This document shows, one piece after another, positions 22,346 to 32,408 of a stretch of 64,000 bases of DNA. The notes under the pieces are model-generated. The model made no database searches and had not been told where the DNA came from. It saw nothing but the letters and a program-made list of their open reading frames with translations. Numbering within the stretch: position 1 is the stretch's first letter; each line of letters begins with the position of its first letter. Made by a program: the position numbers and the translations under genes. Source of the DNA: Pyronema omphalodes (lineage: Eukaryota > Ascomycota > Pezizomycetes > Pezizales > Pyronemataceae); assembly GCA_024516155.1 (NCBI GenBank), contig JAJJXM010000088.1:122780-186779 (forward strand), written 5' to 3'.

Positions 22346-24462
22346 TTAAAAATCCGAATGAATATTTTCCTCATCCTCCAATTCCCATATCCTTGGCTGC
22401 GCATCAGGCATGTCCATATCTTCATTATCCTGCCTTACTGCAGCCGTTTTAGCCTTTTTCTTTTCCTTAGGCTTCTCCTGTTCTTCATTCTCCTCATCAT
22501 CACGCTTCCTCTTCCCTGAAGAAGCTACCTTTCCATCCTTTGTCAACTCAGCTCCCCCAACTGTCTTCTTTGCGTAGCAGTCATACATCTTATGCCCAGA
22601 ACGACCGCAACGCCAACAGTCTGCCTTTTCCTTCTTGTGTTTTTGATTTCTGCTTGGGGAACTCCTTGTAGGGCCTCCCTTCCTGAGGCATATACTGCCG
22701 GTTTCTCTGATTTCTTTCCAGTAAAAACTTTCTTGTCCTTTTTCTCCTTGAACTTGTCTTTGTGCTGCTCCTGCCTGGGACGCACAGTTTCCTTATGCAC
22801 ATTTTTATCCTTGGTACGCTCCTCTCGTACCTCTAGAGTCCTCTTTTTTGAACCCTTCAATTCTTCATCCAATTCTTCAACAACATGCGCAGCATCCTTT
22901 ACTGCATCAATCATTTCTTCGTCATCAGTTGGGATTCCACCACATCTCTGATAAACCATCTTTTTAATTGCAGGTGTCATCGCCTCCCAGATGAAATTCC
23001 TATACATGGGGCCAATTGCCCCTACCCTCATATTAAGATCTTCCAATTTGGTGATATAATCGTCAATGTCTCCGTCGTATTGCAGTTCGGTGATTCTTTT
23101 GACGTCTTGCTGGGCCTCTCGCCTATCCTCAAATCTGGTCTCAATTGCACTTGAAAATGCAACCCAGGTATCCCTCAACCCTTGTCGTTGAATGTTTTTC
23201 CGTCTCTCCTGGTGCCAGCTCAATGCCTTATGCGTGAGCAAGCTCCCAACCCACTTAACCTGGTCATCTTCATCTGGAAATGTTTTTGTATAAGTTTCAA
23301 TATAATCCTTAACCGACATCCACCATGTTCTGAACAATGTTTTATCTTTTCCACTAAAAAACTGTGGTGCCTTCATTTCAGGCATCTTGGGCCTTTTCGG
23401 TCCAACAGGTTCTGATTGTTGTAATTTTTTAACCAGTGACTCTAAGAATGCCTCTGTCGCATTCTTTGCCTCTGGATTCCTTTCCTTCTGTTTTTCTCTG
23501 CGCTCCTGGCGCTTCCTTTCCAATGCCTTTCTGATATATTCATTATCTGAATCTTCGTCGTCTGAAGGGTCAGATGGTGGTGGTGGAGGTGGCGGAAGTC
23601 TCCCACCAGGTGGCTTTCCTCCACCGTTTCCTCTATCAATGCCAATGGACCCATCCTCAGATGGCGGCAACGGAAGTTCTGGCGCTCTACCAAGGGAAGG
23701 GGGTTTGGGTGTCATTTCCTCATGCATAGCCTCAGTGAGAGACTTAGCATCAAAGTTTTCCTTCTTCCGAATTTTAGACATAACAAGCCTGATGACCTTG
23801 TTGACCAACTCCAATTTCTCCTCCTCCCTTTGTTCCTCATAGTCGAGTAGGCGCTGTTGATGTGTTTCTTCAGCTACGCAGAGAGCTTCAATCCGCCTGT
23901 CCCGTTGCTCGTCGTCCTGTTGTCTGATGGCATCCCGGGTGTTTTTCTCGAAAGCCCATCTTTCGATTTCTCTGTTAATTTCCCTCTGCCTCTGAGCAAA
24001 GGCTTCAAGAATGGCATTCGTCGTTTGGATGCCTTGATTCAACCTCTCAGCAGCTGGTTGATTCGCTGCTTCCTTTGACTTTGCATCTGTAGCAAGGTCT
24101 CCAATTGTTTTCCATACTTGCCCAGCAAATTCATTGCTGGCTTGAACTAGCCGCGTAACAGTTTGGGGGTTAACCTCCTGGTCCAAGTTACCCTTTTTTG
24201 CCAAAATATCGTAGGCCTTCTGCATGCCTTGGGCCATCCCCTGGTATAACCCCTTTATCTGCTGCAACTGTTCATTCATTGCAGCCCCTTCTCCGGCTGC
24301 CTCAATCAACTTCCCGATATCTCCTTCTGTAGCGTCCATCCTTTCCATCATCAAAACTACCCATTGAGGAACATCGCCTGTGTTGATCGTTGTTCCATGA
24401 TGGACCCTTGCTGGTCCCCGAGTAGTAACCTCATCCCATGAACGAGGACGGGTAATGCTGAT
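22346..24462 (-). pseudogene. gypsy-1 gag (long, coiled-coil N-terminus, CCHC knuckle)
   Basis: The first open stretch runs 24462 to 22543. It has an Ala/Gln/Glu-rich helical region with coiled-coil character (24330-23750), a proline/acidic linker (23640-23540), a Lys/Arg/Glu-rich segment, and a Retrotrans_gag-like capsid domain (APQFFSGKDKTLFRTWWMSV near 23360; ITELQYDGDIDDYI near 23080). Around 22650 the frame shifts, and the nucleocapsid knuckle CWRCGRSGHKMYDC is in the next frame (22620-22575), followed by a basic tail to 22346. At over 650 residues this Gag is much longer than usual for the family. Confidence 0.8.
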
Positions 24463-24486
24463 GTTTGTTTGTTTGTTCTCTCATTA

Positions 24487-24515
24487 CTTGTTTGCAACCC
24501 GAAGGTTATGACAAG
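24487..24515 (-). other. 3' terminal stem-loop of truncated LINE-C copy
   Basis: Reverse complement of the CTTGT/ACAAG, UUCG-loop form, identical to LINE-C. Confidence 0.7.
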
Positions 24516-25174
24516 GGACAGATAAATACAAAAGAGAAGAAGAAAGAAATGTAAAAGCAAAAACCCAGTCTCCACCTCTACCAGTCTCCTCCTCTTGATC
24601 GTTGTGGTTGTGGGGTCTGTCCCCACTGTTACTACGGGGGTTTCTTGTCCAAGCGCGTCTGATGTTCCAAGTGCCCTGCTTGCACAGAGGCCGCCTCGCC
24701 GGGCTCCTCCCTTTCCTCCTCCCTTCCCCTTCCCATGTTAGGCATTTTACCGCCTTTGTTTCCTCCGCGTACAAAAGAAAAAGGTAACTCCCGCCGTCCT
24801 CCTCTGCCCCTTCCCCGTGCCCCTCTCTCTCCTTTCGCAACGCCTCGCACTCCTCCCGCCCTCCGAACATAAGAAAAACATCGTCGCACCCAAACAAAGG
24901 AAAGTACAAAAGAAACTCGTCTGCCCTCTCTCGCCTGCCGTCCCCGTCATCTCCCTTCCTGTGCACCAGTCCACCATCCGTTCCCTTCTCACCCGCCGTA
25001 CCATAAAACAACACCAACCCGTAAGACAAACAATTGAAAGACAAAGAAAAGAAAACTCAAAACACCCGAACCCCAAGCAGACCCAAGCAACGACCCCAGC
25101 CCGATCCCGTCACCGCGTGCCCGTTCCCTTTCTCTCCGCCTATCCCTCTTCTACCTTCCCCTTTTGCTTGTCCC

Positions 25175-25200
25175 TTTTTTTTTTTTTTGTTTTTTTTTTT
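25175..25200 (-). repeat. Internal poly(A) of the truncated LINE-C copy
   Basis: On the plus strand a T-run interrupted once (T14 G T11). It corresponds to the A18 of LINE-C and is somewhat longer here. Confidence 0.75.
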
Positions 25201-25293
25201 ACAAAACAGAAATCCTAAGTAAGAAAGCACTGCAAAATCAGCGCGCGCGAAAGTTCCTAAGGTACTGCGGTCAGTGTAGTCACCGGTAGGGGT

Positions 25294-25658
25294 CTATCCC
25301 CTTCTGCGAGGCTTCTCTAGCCGGGAGTGTGCCGAGGTCGAGGTAGCAACCTTGGTTGCAGAGATAAAGGTGGAAAGAGCCTTGGTGCCGGAGGGGGTGT
25401 CCAGAATGGTGTTTAGGTTGATCCGGGAGCGTTGTCTGAGTTTGAGATCCTTCCTGAGTGTGGCGCGAGCGGCCTGGAATTCGGGGCAGCTCAGCAGGAG
25501 GTGTCGAGGCGTCTGCGGTGGATGGATTGGGCAGCTGCAGCTGCGGGAGGGGTATGCGTCGGATGGAGGGTGGGCCAAGCAGTTGAGGAAGTACCCGTGG
25601 CCGGTGAGAAGACCCAGGATTGCAGTTGATATCCAGCGGGGGTTTTCGGTGTACGCAG
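25294..25658 (-). pseudogene. LINE-C ORF2 C-terminal fragment
   Basis: The last ~120 codons of ORF2, entering at AYTENPRWIS and including the CSCPIHPPQTPRHLLLSC cluster near 25520, ending EKPRRRG and stop. A dead fragment produced by incomplete reverse transcription. Confidence 0.85.
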
Positions 25659-25724
25659 GTTGCCCATAGGAGCATCGAGACCGTCATCGTGACCGGCAGG
25701 TCCAGCAATTCTGCGTGAGGCCAT
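25659..25724 (-). pseudogene. gypsy-1 gag N-terminal 22 codons
   Basis: ATG at 25724 (MASRRIAGPAGHDDG...), cut after GN by the truncated LINE-C copy. The frame continues at 24462. It fixes the gag start, because the leader upstream shows no extension. Confidence 0.7.
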
Positions 25725-26399
25725 TGCTTCGTTGATTGGATTGTTCTGTGATTTGTTTTTTGGAGGGTTTGGATTGTTGTATTGCCCTAGAAGAGGGTCT
25801 TCCGTATGCGTGTCAATTAATAACTTGGCAATACACGGCTACGATAGGGGCTGCATAGGAACAGAGGATTCCAGGAAGATGCAGATGCGGCGCAAGGGTG
25901 TCATCCGGTGTTGCTAGTAGTGTGAACCTGGGCACAGTCCTAACTATGCAGAGGCTTTTCCGGTTGTATCTCAAGTATTCTGTCCTGGTGTAGACAGACG
26001 CTTCGTTCTCAAGAACTAAAAGAACTTATTCCAAAGATAAGCTAGGAAGAGAATCAACCGATCACAGGCCGAATAAACTTACGGGTCGTCTTCGGAGGTA
26101 TTCGTTGGTGTAGATGTGGTATCGTCGCGTATAGGATCAATGGATGATGATGGAGGAGACAGAGGGAAGACATAGGGTCTTTTATAGACTTTCGTCTACA
26201 AGTTCGCCCAGCCTTCCTTGGGGAACCAACTGCCAAACTGAGCTTAGGAGATAAGACATGGGTCCAAGCTGTGACGCATCTGCTGAGGCTTGCATCATGC
26301 TAAGCGTGCAATTAAATTCATTGCTCACTTGCCTAATGCTCGCCCTGGTCAGATTAATCCTTGAAATAGCTCACCGTACTACAACACCTTCCAATGAGG
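25725..26399 (-). other. gypsy-1 leader, with rearranged interior
   Basis: About 675 bp between gag and the 5' LTR without a convincing ORF. I could not recognise a tRNA-matched primer-binding site next to the LTR end at 26399. It holds an inverted LTR1 fragment (25827-25917), so it is not a clean leader. Confidence 0.5.
25827..25917 (-). repeat. Inverted 90-bp LTR1 fragment
   Basis: Its reverse complement (ctagcaacaccggatgacac ... ccgtgtattgcc) matches LTR1 at about 26850-26941 with one or two differences, but lies in the opposite orientation to both LTRs of gypsy-1. Confidence 0.75.
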
Positions 26400-27297
26400 T
26401 GCTGGGGTCATACCGGAGGCAACTCCGTCTGAGTGCATCATGCATGCACTCTTGTGATAATGACGCATGAGTCATTTATCGTATGAGTCGCGCCATCATA
26501 GATCTCCCTAGAGAATCTCGATTGCAAGTAGAGGTCACTGACATCATAAGGCATTCCATGCCTTACCGGAGCGCACTGCCCCGTCACATTCCTGTGTGAT
26601 GTTATATGTGCCCCACCTGTGCGCACTTGCGTGCAGCCACACCCTGGTGTGGATGCAAACGCCGTATTGTTTCCAAGTTGGCAGTTCTAGGCCCAAGGAC
26701 GCGTCATATCAGTTTCATCAAACAGATTTCCTGAGTGGGGTTCCCTGCTGGACGTCGTCTCATGCTGATGCACTGTTGACCCTTGTCCTGCAGTCCACTC
26801 CTGTTTGCTGACTGGATTCTGCCTTATCTCTCGCCCCACTGTTCACCCAACTAGCAACACCGGATGACACCCTTGCGCCGCATCTGCATCTTCCTGCAAT
26901 CCTCTGTTCCTATGCAGCCCCTATCGTAGCCGTGTATTGCCGAACTCTCCTCAGGTATAAGGAGGTGACCTTTCGTCGTCTTCCTCGTTCTCCATCAGCG
27001 TCGTTTGTAGTTGTCTCAAGGGCAAGTCGACGCCCTAGAGGTAAGTGTTCCTTTCCCCCTCTCCGTCCTGAGTCCTCCCAAACTGACAGTGAATAATAGT
27101 TTCGTCGCCTCGGGCCGGGATCCTCGTGAGGTCCTATCGGAAAGTCACGAATCACGTGACGTGGCTAGCCGGAGCTCCTCTGAGGGTTCCGGCCCGGGAT
27201 ACTAACTTGTTTATTCATTCTCCTGTCGAGTTTGCCATATTCTCCATAGCGTTATATATGATACCTATTCTATTCTCACACATTATAGGGTGTGACA
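26400..27297 (-). repeat. LTR1, 5' LTR of gypsy-1
   Basis: An 898-bp LTR, minus-strand TGTCACACCC ... CCCCAGCA, ending in TG/CA. It matches 4156-4912 and 50577-51484. Its outer edge at 27297 abuts ORF1 of LINE-D, showing that gypsy-1 inserted into LINE-D. The other flank lies outside the window. Confidence 0.85.
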
Positions 27298-27360
27298 GCC
27301 TTGGAGCCGAAAACGAGCTCAAGATTTATTTATTTATTTATTTATTTATTAACTCATACA

Positions 27361-27385
27361 CGCATCCAACCGTAAGGTTATGGCG
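27361..27385 (-). other. 3' terminal stem-loop of HL2 (CGC/GCG type)
   Basis: CGC/GCG, AACC/GGTT, TTAC loop, as in LINE-D; (AAAT)n follows on the minus strand. Confidence 0.7.
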
Positions 27386-27657
27386 GAATCTACAGTAAAT
27401 ACAAAATTAAGAAACCCGGGTGTTAGGCCAAGCTCTCACTGGGTATGCCCCAGAGCTTGTCGTTAGGGTGTGGGGTTGTAGACCCCCAAGTCTCGTTGTG
27501 CTTTTGTTCGTCAAGCGTCGTCTGTTCCAGGAGCCCTGTACGCTCGGAGGCCACCTCGCCGGGTCGTTCCCCCATTTCCTCCACCCTTCCCCTCCCATTT
27601 TTAACCATTTTTCCGCCTTTATTTCCTCCACAAAGCAGAAACAAAACCAAAGCACAG

Positions 27658-29112
27658 TTAAACAGCCGCCGGGCCACCTACGCCCCCACTCTCCTCTCCT
27701 CTCTCAACCCCTCCGCTGGTGTCTCCTGACTCTTTGCCCTTTGAGACACCCGGGCCAGCCCTGCCCCTCCTCTCCTCTCCTCTCTCCCCTTCTCCTTCCT
27801 TCTTCCTCAGCCTTCTCGCTGCTCCCCCTCGCCTCTCTCCCCTTCTTGTCGGTGGTGTTGTCAGTCCAAGATTGCCATTCCCCAGCACAATCTGGACGTT
27901 GATGCCTCCGCTCTTGACGACTTCTGCCCAAGTCTTCTTTGCAGAGGGGGTTGTCGTTCTGGGTTGGTGGGTATTCTTTCCCCTTCCACCATTCTTTGTT
28001 GTAGGGGTCTGTTTGGGTATCGCTGCCGTAGATGTCGTCTCCTTCGCTTTCATCTTCTTCTTCTGTGTGGCCTTTGCCTCCACAGTCTTCCATCCGTCGG
28101 TCTCAGGAGGGGCAGTGCTTGGGGCGTCGGGTAGAGGTGTGTCCTGAGCAGATGGACTGTGAGGGTGAGGTTCCGGTGTCGCTTCGGTCGATGTGATCGC
28201 GAGGAGAGGTAGGGGGGACATAGGCTTGAGGGCATCAAGCTTGTCCTGGGCAGCGGTAGTCGCATGTTTTGAGTGCATCAGGCTTCGCACCGGTGATGCA
28301 GCTCTCGGTTTGTGGTTGACCGGTGCTCTGGTCGTTGGTGAGGTGGGTTCGGTGTTCTGGTCGCTTCCCCTTCGCTTTCTCTTGCCAGGAGGGTTGCGAA
28401 CAGCGTCCAGGACATCCTGAATATCATGTTGGGCGACGGACAGTTGCATAGTCATCTCTTCCATCACTGAGGAAGAGGCCGTGAGGTTCGGTGAGGGGGG
28501 CGCCGAAATGACTTGTTGCTGTTCGTCGATTTTCTTCGTCAGGGCGTCCACAGCAGCCTTGAGAGCTGCTGTTTCTGCCTGTGTAGAGTCGTATGCTTTG
28601 CGCAGCGTCGCGTTTTCGAAGAGCAGATCGTTGAATTTGGTCATCATGACGTCGAATCTGTGGCGCATCTCATCGCTGTTGTTGCGTATGGTGTCATCGA
28701 GGGTATTGAAGCGTCGCTGTGTGTCCCGGTGGATCTGTTGTATCCCCAGGAAGCTGGCTCCCGTGAGTTCGGCTTGGTTGTCATGAAACAGTTGATCCAG
28801 GGCGGCATAGTTGTCATCAGCCGCGACTGCCTCATTAATCGCGGATACACACAAGCAACGGTAGTCACTGAACCGGCTGTGTTCAGTGGTCGCCTGTTGC
28901 TGCTTTGTTGAAGCCGAAGGAACTGGTGATCCTGCCAAGACCACGCTCTGGAAGGGCTTTCCAGCGAAGTTTCCATCAACTTCATCAATCATTCCGTCTC
29001 TTCCATCAAAAGTAGGATTGGATCCATCATGAGGAGGGTCGGCTAGAACATTGTACGCGTTTTCGGACCGTTTCGATCGTCGGGCGTTGTTCTGTCGTTG
29101 TTTTGGCGACAT
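27658..29112 (-). CDS. HL2 coiled-coil ORF1-like protein, intact
   Basis: 484 codons from ATG 29112 (MSPKQRQNNARRSKR). Read in order: a basic N-terminus; residues ~80-170, the most variable part among copies; ~135-200, a long heptad-type helix (ATLRKAYDSTQAETAALKAA); ~241, a GKRKRRGS basic patch; a Ser/Thr/Pro linker; ~390, KKTWAEVVKSGG; an Arg/Gly/Glu-rich C-terminus ending GVGGPAAV. A coiled coil followed by a basic tail recalls LINE ORF1 proteins, but there is no zinc knuckle. I infer an RNA-binding, self-associating protein. This copy carries the DDTIRNNSDEMR variant, otherwise seen with AACA tails. Confidence 0.75.
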   Translation of the reverse strand: MSPKQRQNNARRSKRSENAYNVLADPPHDGSNPTFDGRDGMIDEVDGNFAGKPFQSVVLAGSPVPSASTKQQQATTEHSRFSDYRCLCVSAINEAVAADDNYAALDQLFHDNQAELTGASFLGIQQIHRDTQRRFNTLDDTIRNNSDEMRHRFDVMMTKFNDLLFENATLRKAYDSTQAETAALKAAVDALTKKIDEQQQVISAPPSPNLTASSSVMEEMTMQLSVAQHDIQDVLDAVRNPPGKRKRRGSDQNTEPTSPTTRAPVNHKPRAASPVRSLMHSKHATTAAQDKLDALKPMSPLPLLAITSTEATPEPHPHSPSAQDTPLPDAPSTAPPETDGWKTVEAKATQKKKMKAKETTSTAAIPKQTPTTKNGGRGKNTHQPRTTTPSAKKTWAEVVKSGGINVQIVLGNGNLGLTTPPTRRGERRGGAARRLRKKEGEGERGEERRGRAGPGVSKGKESGDTSGGVERGEESGGVGGPAAV

Positions 29113-29325
29113 TTCGTGAGGTGGGGTAAGCCCAAACTCGTGTAAACTCTGATTTTGCGACAAGAGTCAACAAAAACAACGTGGAATTCCCTGAAAATTC
29201 AGAGAATAACGTAACAGAGTGCTGCGAATCCGAATCCGATGAGAAAACCGGGGGTTTCGGTGCTCGTTGTTGAGAATGCAGCGGGGGGGTCGCCGTTGCC
29301 GTGTGGTGTCACAACGAGCTCAAGA

Positions 29326-29869
29326 AACACAAGATCCCCCTCCCCGTCCACGCCCCCCGCCCCGATCCGAACCCCTCCACCCCATGGCAAGAAGAAGGAC
29401 CCGCAACGAAAAGGTTATTCCCCGCTGCTGTCCCCACGCCTTCTGAACAGACCCCTGAGCCTGCCAAAGCCCAAAAGAAAGAATCCCCCCCCCCCCCCCC
29501 CCCCCAACGACATTATTATCCCATGCCCAGACCCCCGTTCCTTCCCAGAGAGCTCCAGAATAGCAATCGGAGTCGCCGTCAATGCCGCCTTGTGCAAAGC
29601 AAATGCTCCTGAGGGCGTTTCTATCTCAATGGTGAAGAAGAACGTGAAAGGAAATCTTATTTTGACCCCCCCCCCCCCCCCCAGAGAACACCCGCTGATA
29701 TCACCCCCCATCTGCCCCTCATACTCGAAGCCGCCCGCAAAGTGCACCCTGCGTTGCTGCCCCCCCGCATAAATGAGAAATGGTACAAACTGGCAGTCCA
29801 CGGAGTACCAACTGAATTCTACCCAGACTCCGAGGAAGGCATGCAAAACCTGCAAGCCGAAATCGAACT
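29326..29869 (+). pseudogene. LINE-D ORF1, middle part
   Basis: Continues from 27324 (AENELKKHKIPL). It contains IIIPCPDPRSF near 29515 and NAPEGVSISMVKKN near 29607, flanked by long C-runs (29486-29504, 29666-29682) where the frame is lost. It ends at the HL3 target site and continues at 31871. The same region is at 56310-55740 in LINE-E. Confidence 0.75.
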
Positions 29870-29899
29870 TATTTATTTATTTATTTATTGACTCATACA

Positions 29900-29924
29900 C
29901 GCATCCAACCGTAAGGTTATGGCG
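29900..29924 (-). other. 3' terminal stem-loop of HL3 (CGC/GCG type)
   Basis: Same as HL2. Confidence 0.7.
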
Positions 29925-30197
29925 GAATCTACAGTAAATACAGAATTAAGAAACCCGGGTGTCAGGCCAGGCTCTCACTGGGTATGCCCCAGAGCCTGTC
30001 GTTAGGGTGTGGGGTTGTAGACCCCCAAGTCTCGTTGTGCTTTTGTTCGTCAAGCGTCGTCTGTTCCAGGAGCCCTGTACGCTCGGAGGCCACCTCGCCG
30101 GGTCGTTCCCCCCATTTCCTCCACCCTTCCCCTCCCATTTTTAACCATTTTTCCGCCTTTATTTCCCCCACAAAGCAAAAACAAAACCAAAGAAAAG

Positions 30198-31652
30198 TTA
30201 AACAGCCGCCGGGCCACCTACGCCCCCACTCTCCTCCCCTCTCTCAACTCCTCCGCCGGTGTCTCCTGACTCTTTGCCCTTTGAGACACCCGGGCCCGCC
30301 CTGCCCCTCTTCTCCTCCCCTCTCTCCCCTTCTCCCTCCTTCTTCCTCAGCCTTCTCGCTGCCCCGCCTCGCCTCTCTCCCCTTCTTGTCGGTGGTGTTG
30401 TAAGTCCAAGATTGCCATTCCCAAGCACAATCTGGACGTTGATGCCTCCGCTCTTGACGACTTCTGCCCAAGTCTTCTTTGCGGAGGGGGTTGTCTGTCT
30501 GGGTTGGTGGGTATTCTTTCCCCTTCCACCATTCTTCGTTGTAGGGGTCTTGCTGGGTGTCGCTGCCGTAGGTCTCGTCTCCTGCGCTTTCATCTTCTTC
30601 TTCTGCGTAGCCTTCGCCTCCACAGACTTCCATCCGTTCGTCTCAGCAGGGGCAGTGCTTGGGGCGTCGGGTAGAGGTGTGTCCTGAGCAGATGAACTGT
30701 CAGGGTGAGGTTCCGGTGTCGCATCGGTTGACGTGATCGCGAGGAGAGGTAGGGGGGACATAGGCTTGAGGGCATCAAGCTTGTCCTGGGCGGCGGTAGT
30801 CTCATGTTTCGAGTGCATCAGGCTTCGCACCGGTGATGCAGCTCTCGGTTTGTGGTTGACCGGTGCTCTGGTCGTTGGTGAGGTGGGTTCGGTGTTCTGG
30901 TCGCTTCCCCTTCGCTTTCTCTTGCCAGGAGGGTTGCGGACAGCGTCCAGGACAACCTGAATGTCATGTTGGACAACGGACAGTTGCATAGTCATCTCTT
31001 CCATCGCTGAGGAAGAGGCCGTGAGGTTCGGTGAGGGGGGCGCCGAAATGACTTGTTGCTGTTCGTCGATTTTCTTCGTCAGGGCGTCCACAGCAGCCTT
31101 GAGAGCTGCTGTTTCTGCCTGTGTAGAGTCGTATGCTTTGCGCAGCGTCGCGTTTTCGAAGAGCAGATCGTTGAATTTCGTCATCATGACGTCGAATCTG
31201 CCGTGTATCGCATCGTTGTTGTTGCGTATGGATTCCTCGAGTGTATTGAAGCGTCGCTGTGTGTCCCGGTGGATCTGTTGTATCCCCAGGAAGCTGGCGC
31301 CGGTGAGTTCGGCTTGGTTGTCATGAAACAGTTGATCTAGGGTGGCATAGTTGTCGTCAACTGCGATTGCCTTATTGATTGCAGATACACACGCGCGGCG
31401 GTAGTCGCTGAACCGGCTTTGTCCAGTTGTCGCCTGTTGCTGCTTTGTTGAAGCCGAAAGAACTGGTGATCCTGCCAAGACCACGCTCTGGAAGGGCCTT
31501 CCAGCGAAGTTTCCATCAACTTCATCAACTATTCCATCTCTTCCATCAAAAGTAGGATTGGATCCATCATGAGGAGGGTCGGCTAGAACATTGTACGCGT
31601 TTTCGGACCGTTTCGATCGTCGGGCGTTGTTCTGTCGTTGTTTTGGCGACAT
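30198..31652 (-). CDS. HL3 coiled-coil ORF1-like protein, intact
   Basis: 484 codons from ATG 31652, the same length as HL2, HL6 and HL7. It has the EESIRNNNDAIHGR variant in the helical region and FNDLLFENATLRK. The C-terminus reads GVERGEESGGVGGPAAV, the form that goes with AAAT tails. The absence of any stop or frameshift in four copies of a non-autonomous element implies recent spread, selection on the protein, or both. Confidence 0.75.
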   Translation of the reverse strand: MSPKQRQNNARRSKRSENAYNVLADPPHDGSNPTFDGRDGIVDEVDGNFAGRPFQSVVLAGSPVLSASTKQQQATTGQSRFSDYRRACVSAINKAIAVDDNYATLDQLFHDNQAELTGASFLGIQQIHRDTQRRFNTLEESIRNNNDAIHGRFDVMMTKFNDLLFENATLRKAYDSTQAETAALKAAVDALTKKIDEQQQVISAPPSPNLTASSSAMEEMTMQLSVVQHDIQVVLDAVRNPPGKRKRRGSDQNTEPTSPTTRAPVNHKPRAASPVRSLMHSKHETTAAQDKLDALKPMSPLPLLAITSTDATPEPHPDSSSAQDTPLPDAPSTAPAETNGWKSVEAKATQKKKMKAQETRPTAATPSKTPTTKNGGRGKNTHQPRQTTPSAKKTWAEVVKSGGINVQIVLGNGNLGLTTPPTRRGERRGGAARRLRKKEGEGERGEEKRGRAGPGVSKGKESGDTGGGVERGEESGGVGGPAAV

Positions 31653-31870
31653 TTCGTGAGGTGGGGTAAGCCAAAACTCGTGAAAACTCTGATTTTGCGA
31701 CAAAAGTCAACAAAAACAACGTAGAATTCCCTGAAAATTCAGAGAATAACGTAATAGAGTGCTGCGAATCCGAATCCGATGAGAAAACCGGGGGTTTCGG
31801 TACTCGTTGTTGAGAATGCAGGGGGGGTGTCGCCGTTGCCGTGTGGTGTGTGCGTCGCCGAAATCGAACT

Positions 31871-32408
31871 CAACCACTCCGTCCAATTAACCCAACCACC
31901 GCGATACATATCTCACCCCGAAAAACGGGCCGGTAAGTCGGCGTCAAGCGTCATGATCGCCCTCAGCTCCATCAACGACTACAACACACTGAAGCGCACG
32001 AAAGTCGTCGTCATATTCGAACCACGGAAGGTCACCGAGTTCTTCTCCGCCAGGCCCATCGACCAGTGCCGTAGGTGCCAAAAGTTTGGCCACCACCACG
32101 CAACGTGCGCTGCCGATAACGGCCCCACCTGCGTTATATGCGCCGCCGTACACCCAACGGAATACCACTTCTGTGGAGAATGCCCCAAACAGAAGGGCAG
32201 GCAATGCATCCACACCGTTTAGAGATGCTCGAACTGCGTAGCCGCAGGACATGCTGGCACCCAACACGCAGCGTACAGCACGAAATGCCCAATCAAGGTA
32301 GGAATAGTGAGAGAGGCATGGCAGAAAACCTGCCCAGACACCACCTGCAACAACATTCCCGCCGAAACCAACCCCATCGCTGATACCACCATTACCACCG
32401 ATGAATAG
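31871..32408 (+). pseudogene. LINE-D ORF1 C-terminal part with in-frame amber
   Basis: The conserved core PPRYISHPEKRAGKSASS near 31897 and knuckles from 32068 (CRRCQKFGHHHATC, CVICAAVHPTEYHFCGEC). A TAG at 32220-32222 interrupts the third knuckle (HTV, stop, RCSNC). The same TAG in the same place is present in LINE-E. The natural stop TAG at 32406-32408 overlaps the ORF2 start (ATGAATAG). Confidence 0.8.

Larger units (their letters stand above)
24463..25658 (-). mobile_element. LINE-C copy, strongly 5'-truncated, in gypsy-1 gag
   Basis: A minus-strand LINE end: (AACA)n tail at 24463, stem-loop, 3' UTR, internal poly(A), and only the last ~120 codons of ORF2. It lies between Gag residues GN and ISITRP; removing it joins the gag frame. 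Only 2-3 bp (gtt) could be duplicated, so insertion was nearly blunt. Its sequence is almost that of LINE-C. Confidence 0.85.
4156..27297 (-). mobile_element. gypsy-1: Ty3/gypsy chromovirus, nested and degenerate
   Basis: One LTR retrotransposon read leftward: 5' LTR 26400-27297, leader 25725-26399, gag 25724 to about 22346, protease, RT, RNase H, integrase, chromodomain to 5084, a purine tract next to the 3' LTR, and the 3' LTR (left end cut by LINE-A at 4156). Domain order PR-RT-RH-IN-chromodomain is that of Ty3/gypsy. It is split by LINE-B, LINE-C and a truncated LINE-C copy. Removing the first two restores the pol reading exactly across their target-site duplications. Several in-frame stops make it inactive. 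Confidence 0.85.
27325..29312 (-). mobile_element. HL2: complete half-LINE, AAAT tail
   Basis: A 1988-bp element with 13-bp TSD aacgagctcaaga (27312-27324 and 29313-29325) inside LINE-D ORF1. Read leftward: 5' end with ggcaacggcgaccccccc, ~200-bp 5' UTR, one ORF, 3' UTR, stem-loop and (AAAT)n. No reverse transcriptase is encoded. Confidence 0.9.
29870..31856 (-). mobile_element. HL3: complete half-LINE, AAAT tail
   Basis: A 1987-bp element with 14-bp TSD gccgaaatcgaact (29856-29869 and 31857-31870) in LINE-D ORF1. Same layout as HL2, inserted only 544 bp away in the same orientation. Confidence 0.9.

Noticed and set aside
25280..25708. A 142-aa minus-strand gene
   Set aside because: It is the wrong frame of the truncated LINE-C ORF2 joined to gypsy-1 gag sequence.
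27719..28147. Conserved ORF of ~140-155 codons antisense to every HL coding region (also 30259-30687, 48186-48653, 52125-52592)
   Set aside because: It is Pro/Ser/Leu-rich and lies antisense to the Arg/Gly/Glu-rich C-terminus. Openness follows from the codon composition of the sense strand, and it would be shared by any near-identical copies.
29113..29163. HL protein starting 17 codons upstream at TTG (501 aa)
   Set aside because: No ATG is present there. The first ATG (29112 in HL2, equivalent in the others) is conserved and preferred in a eukaryote.
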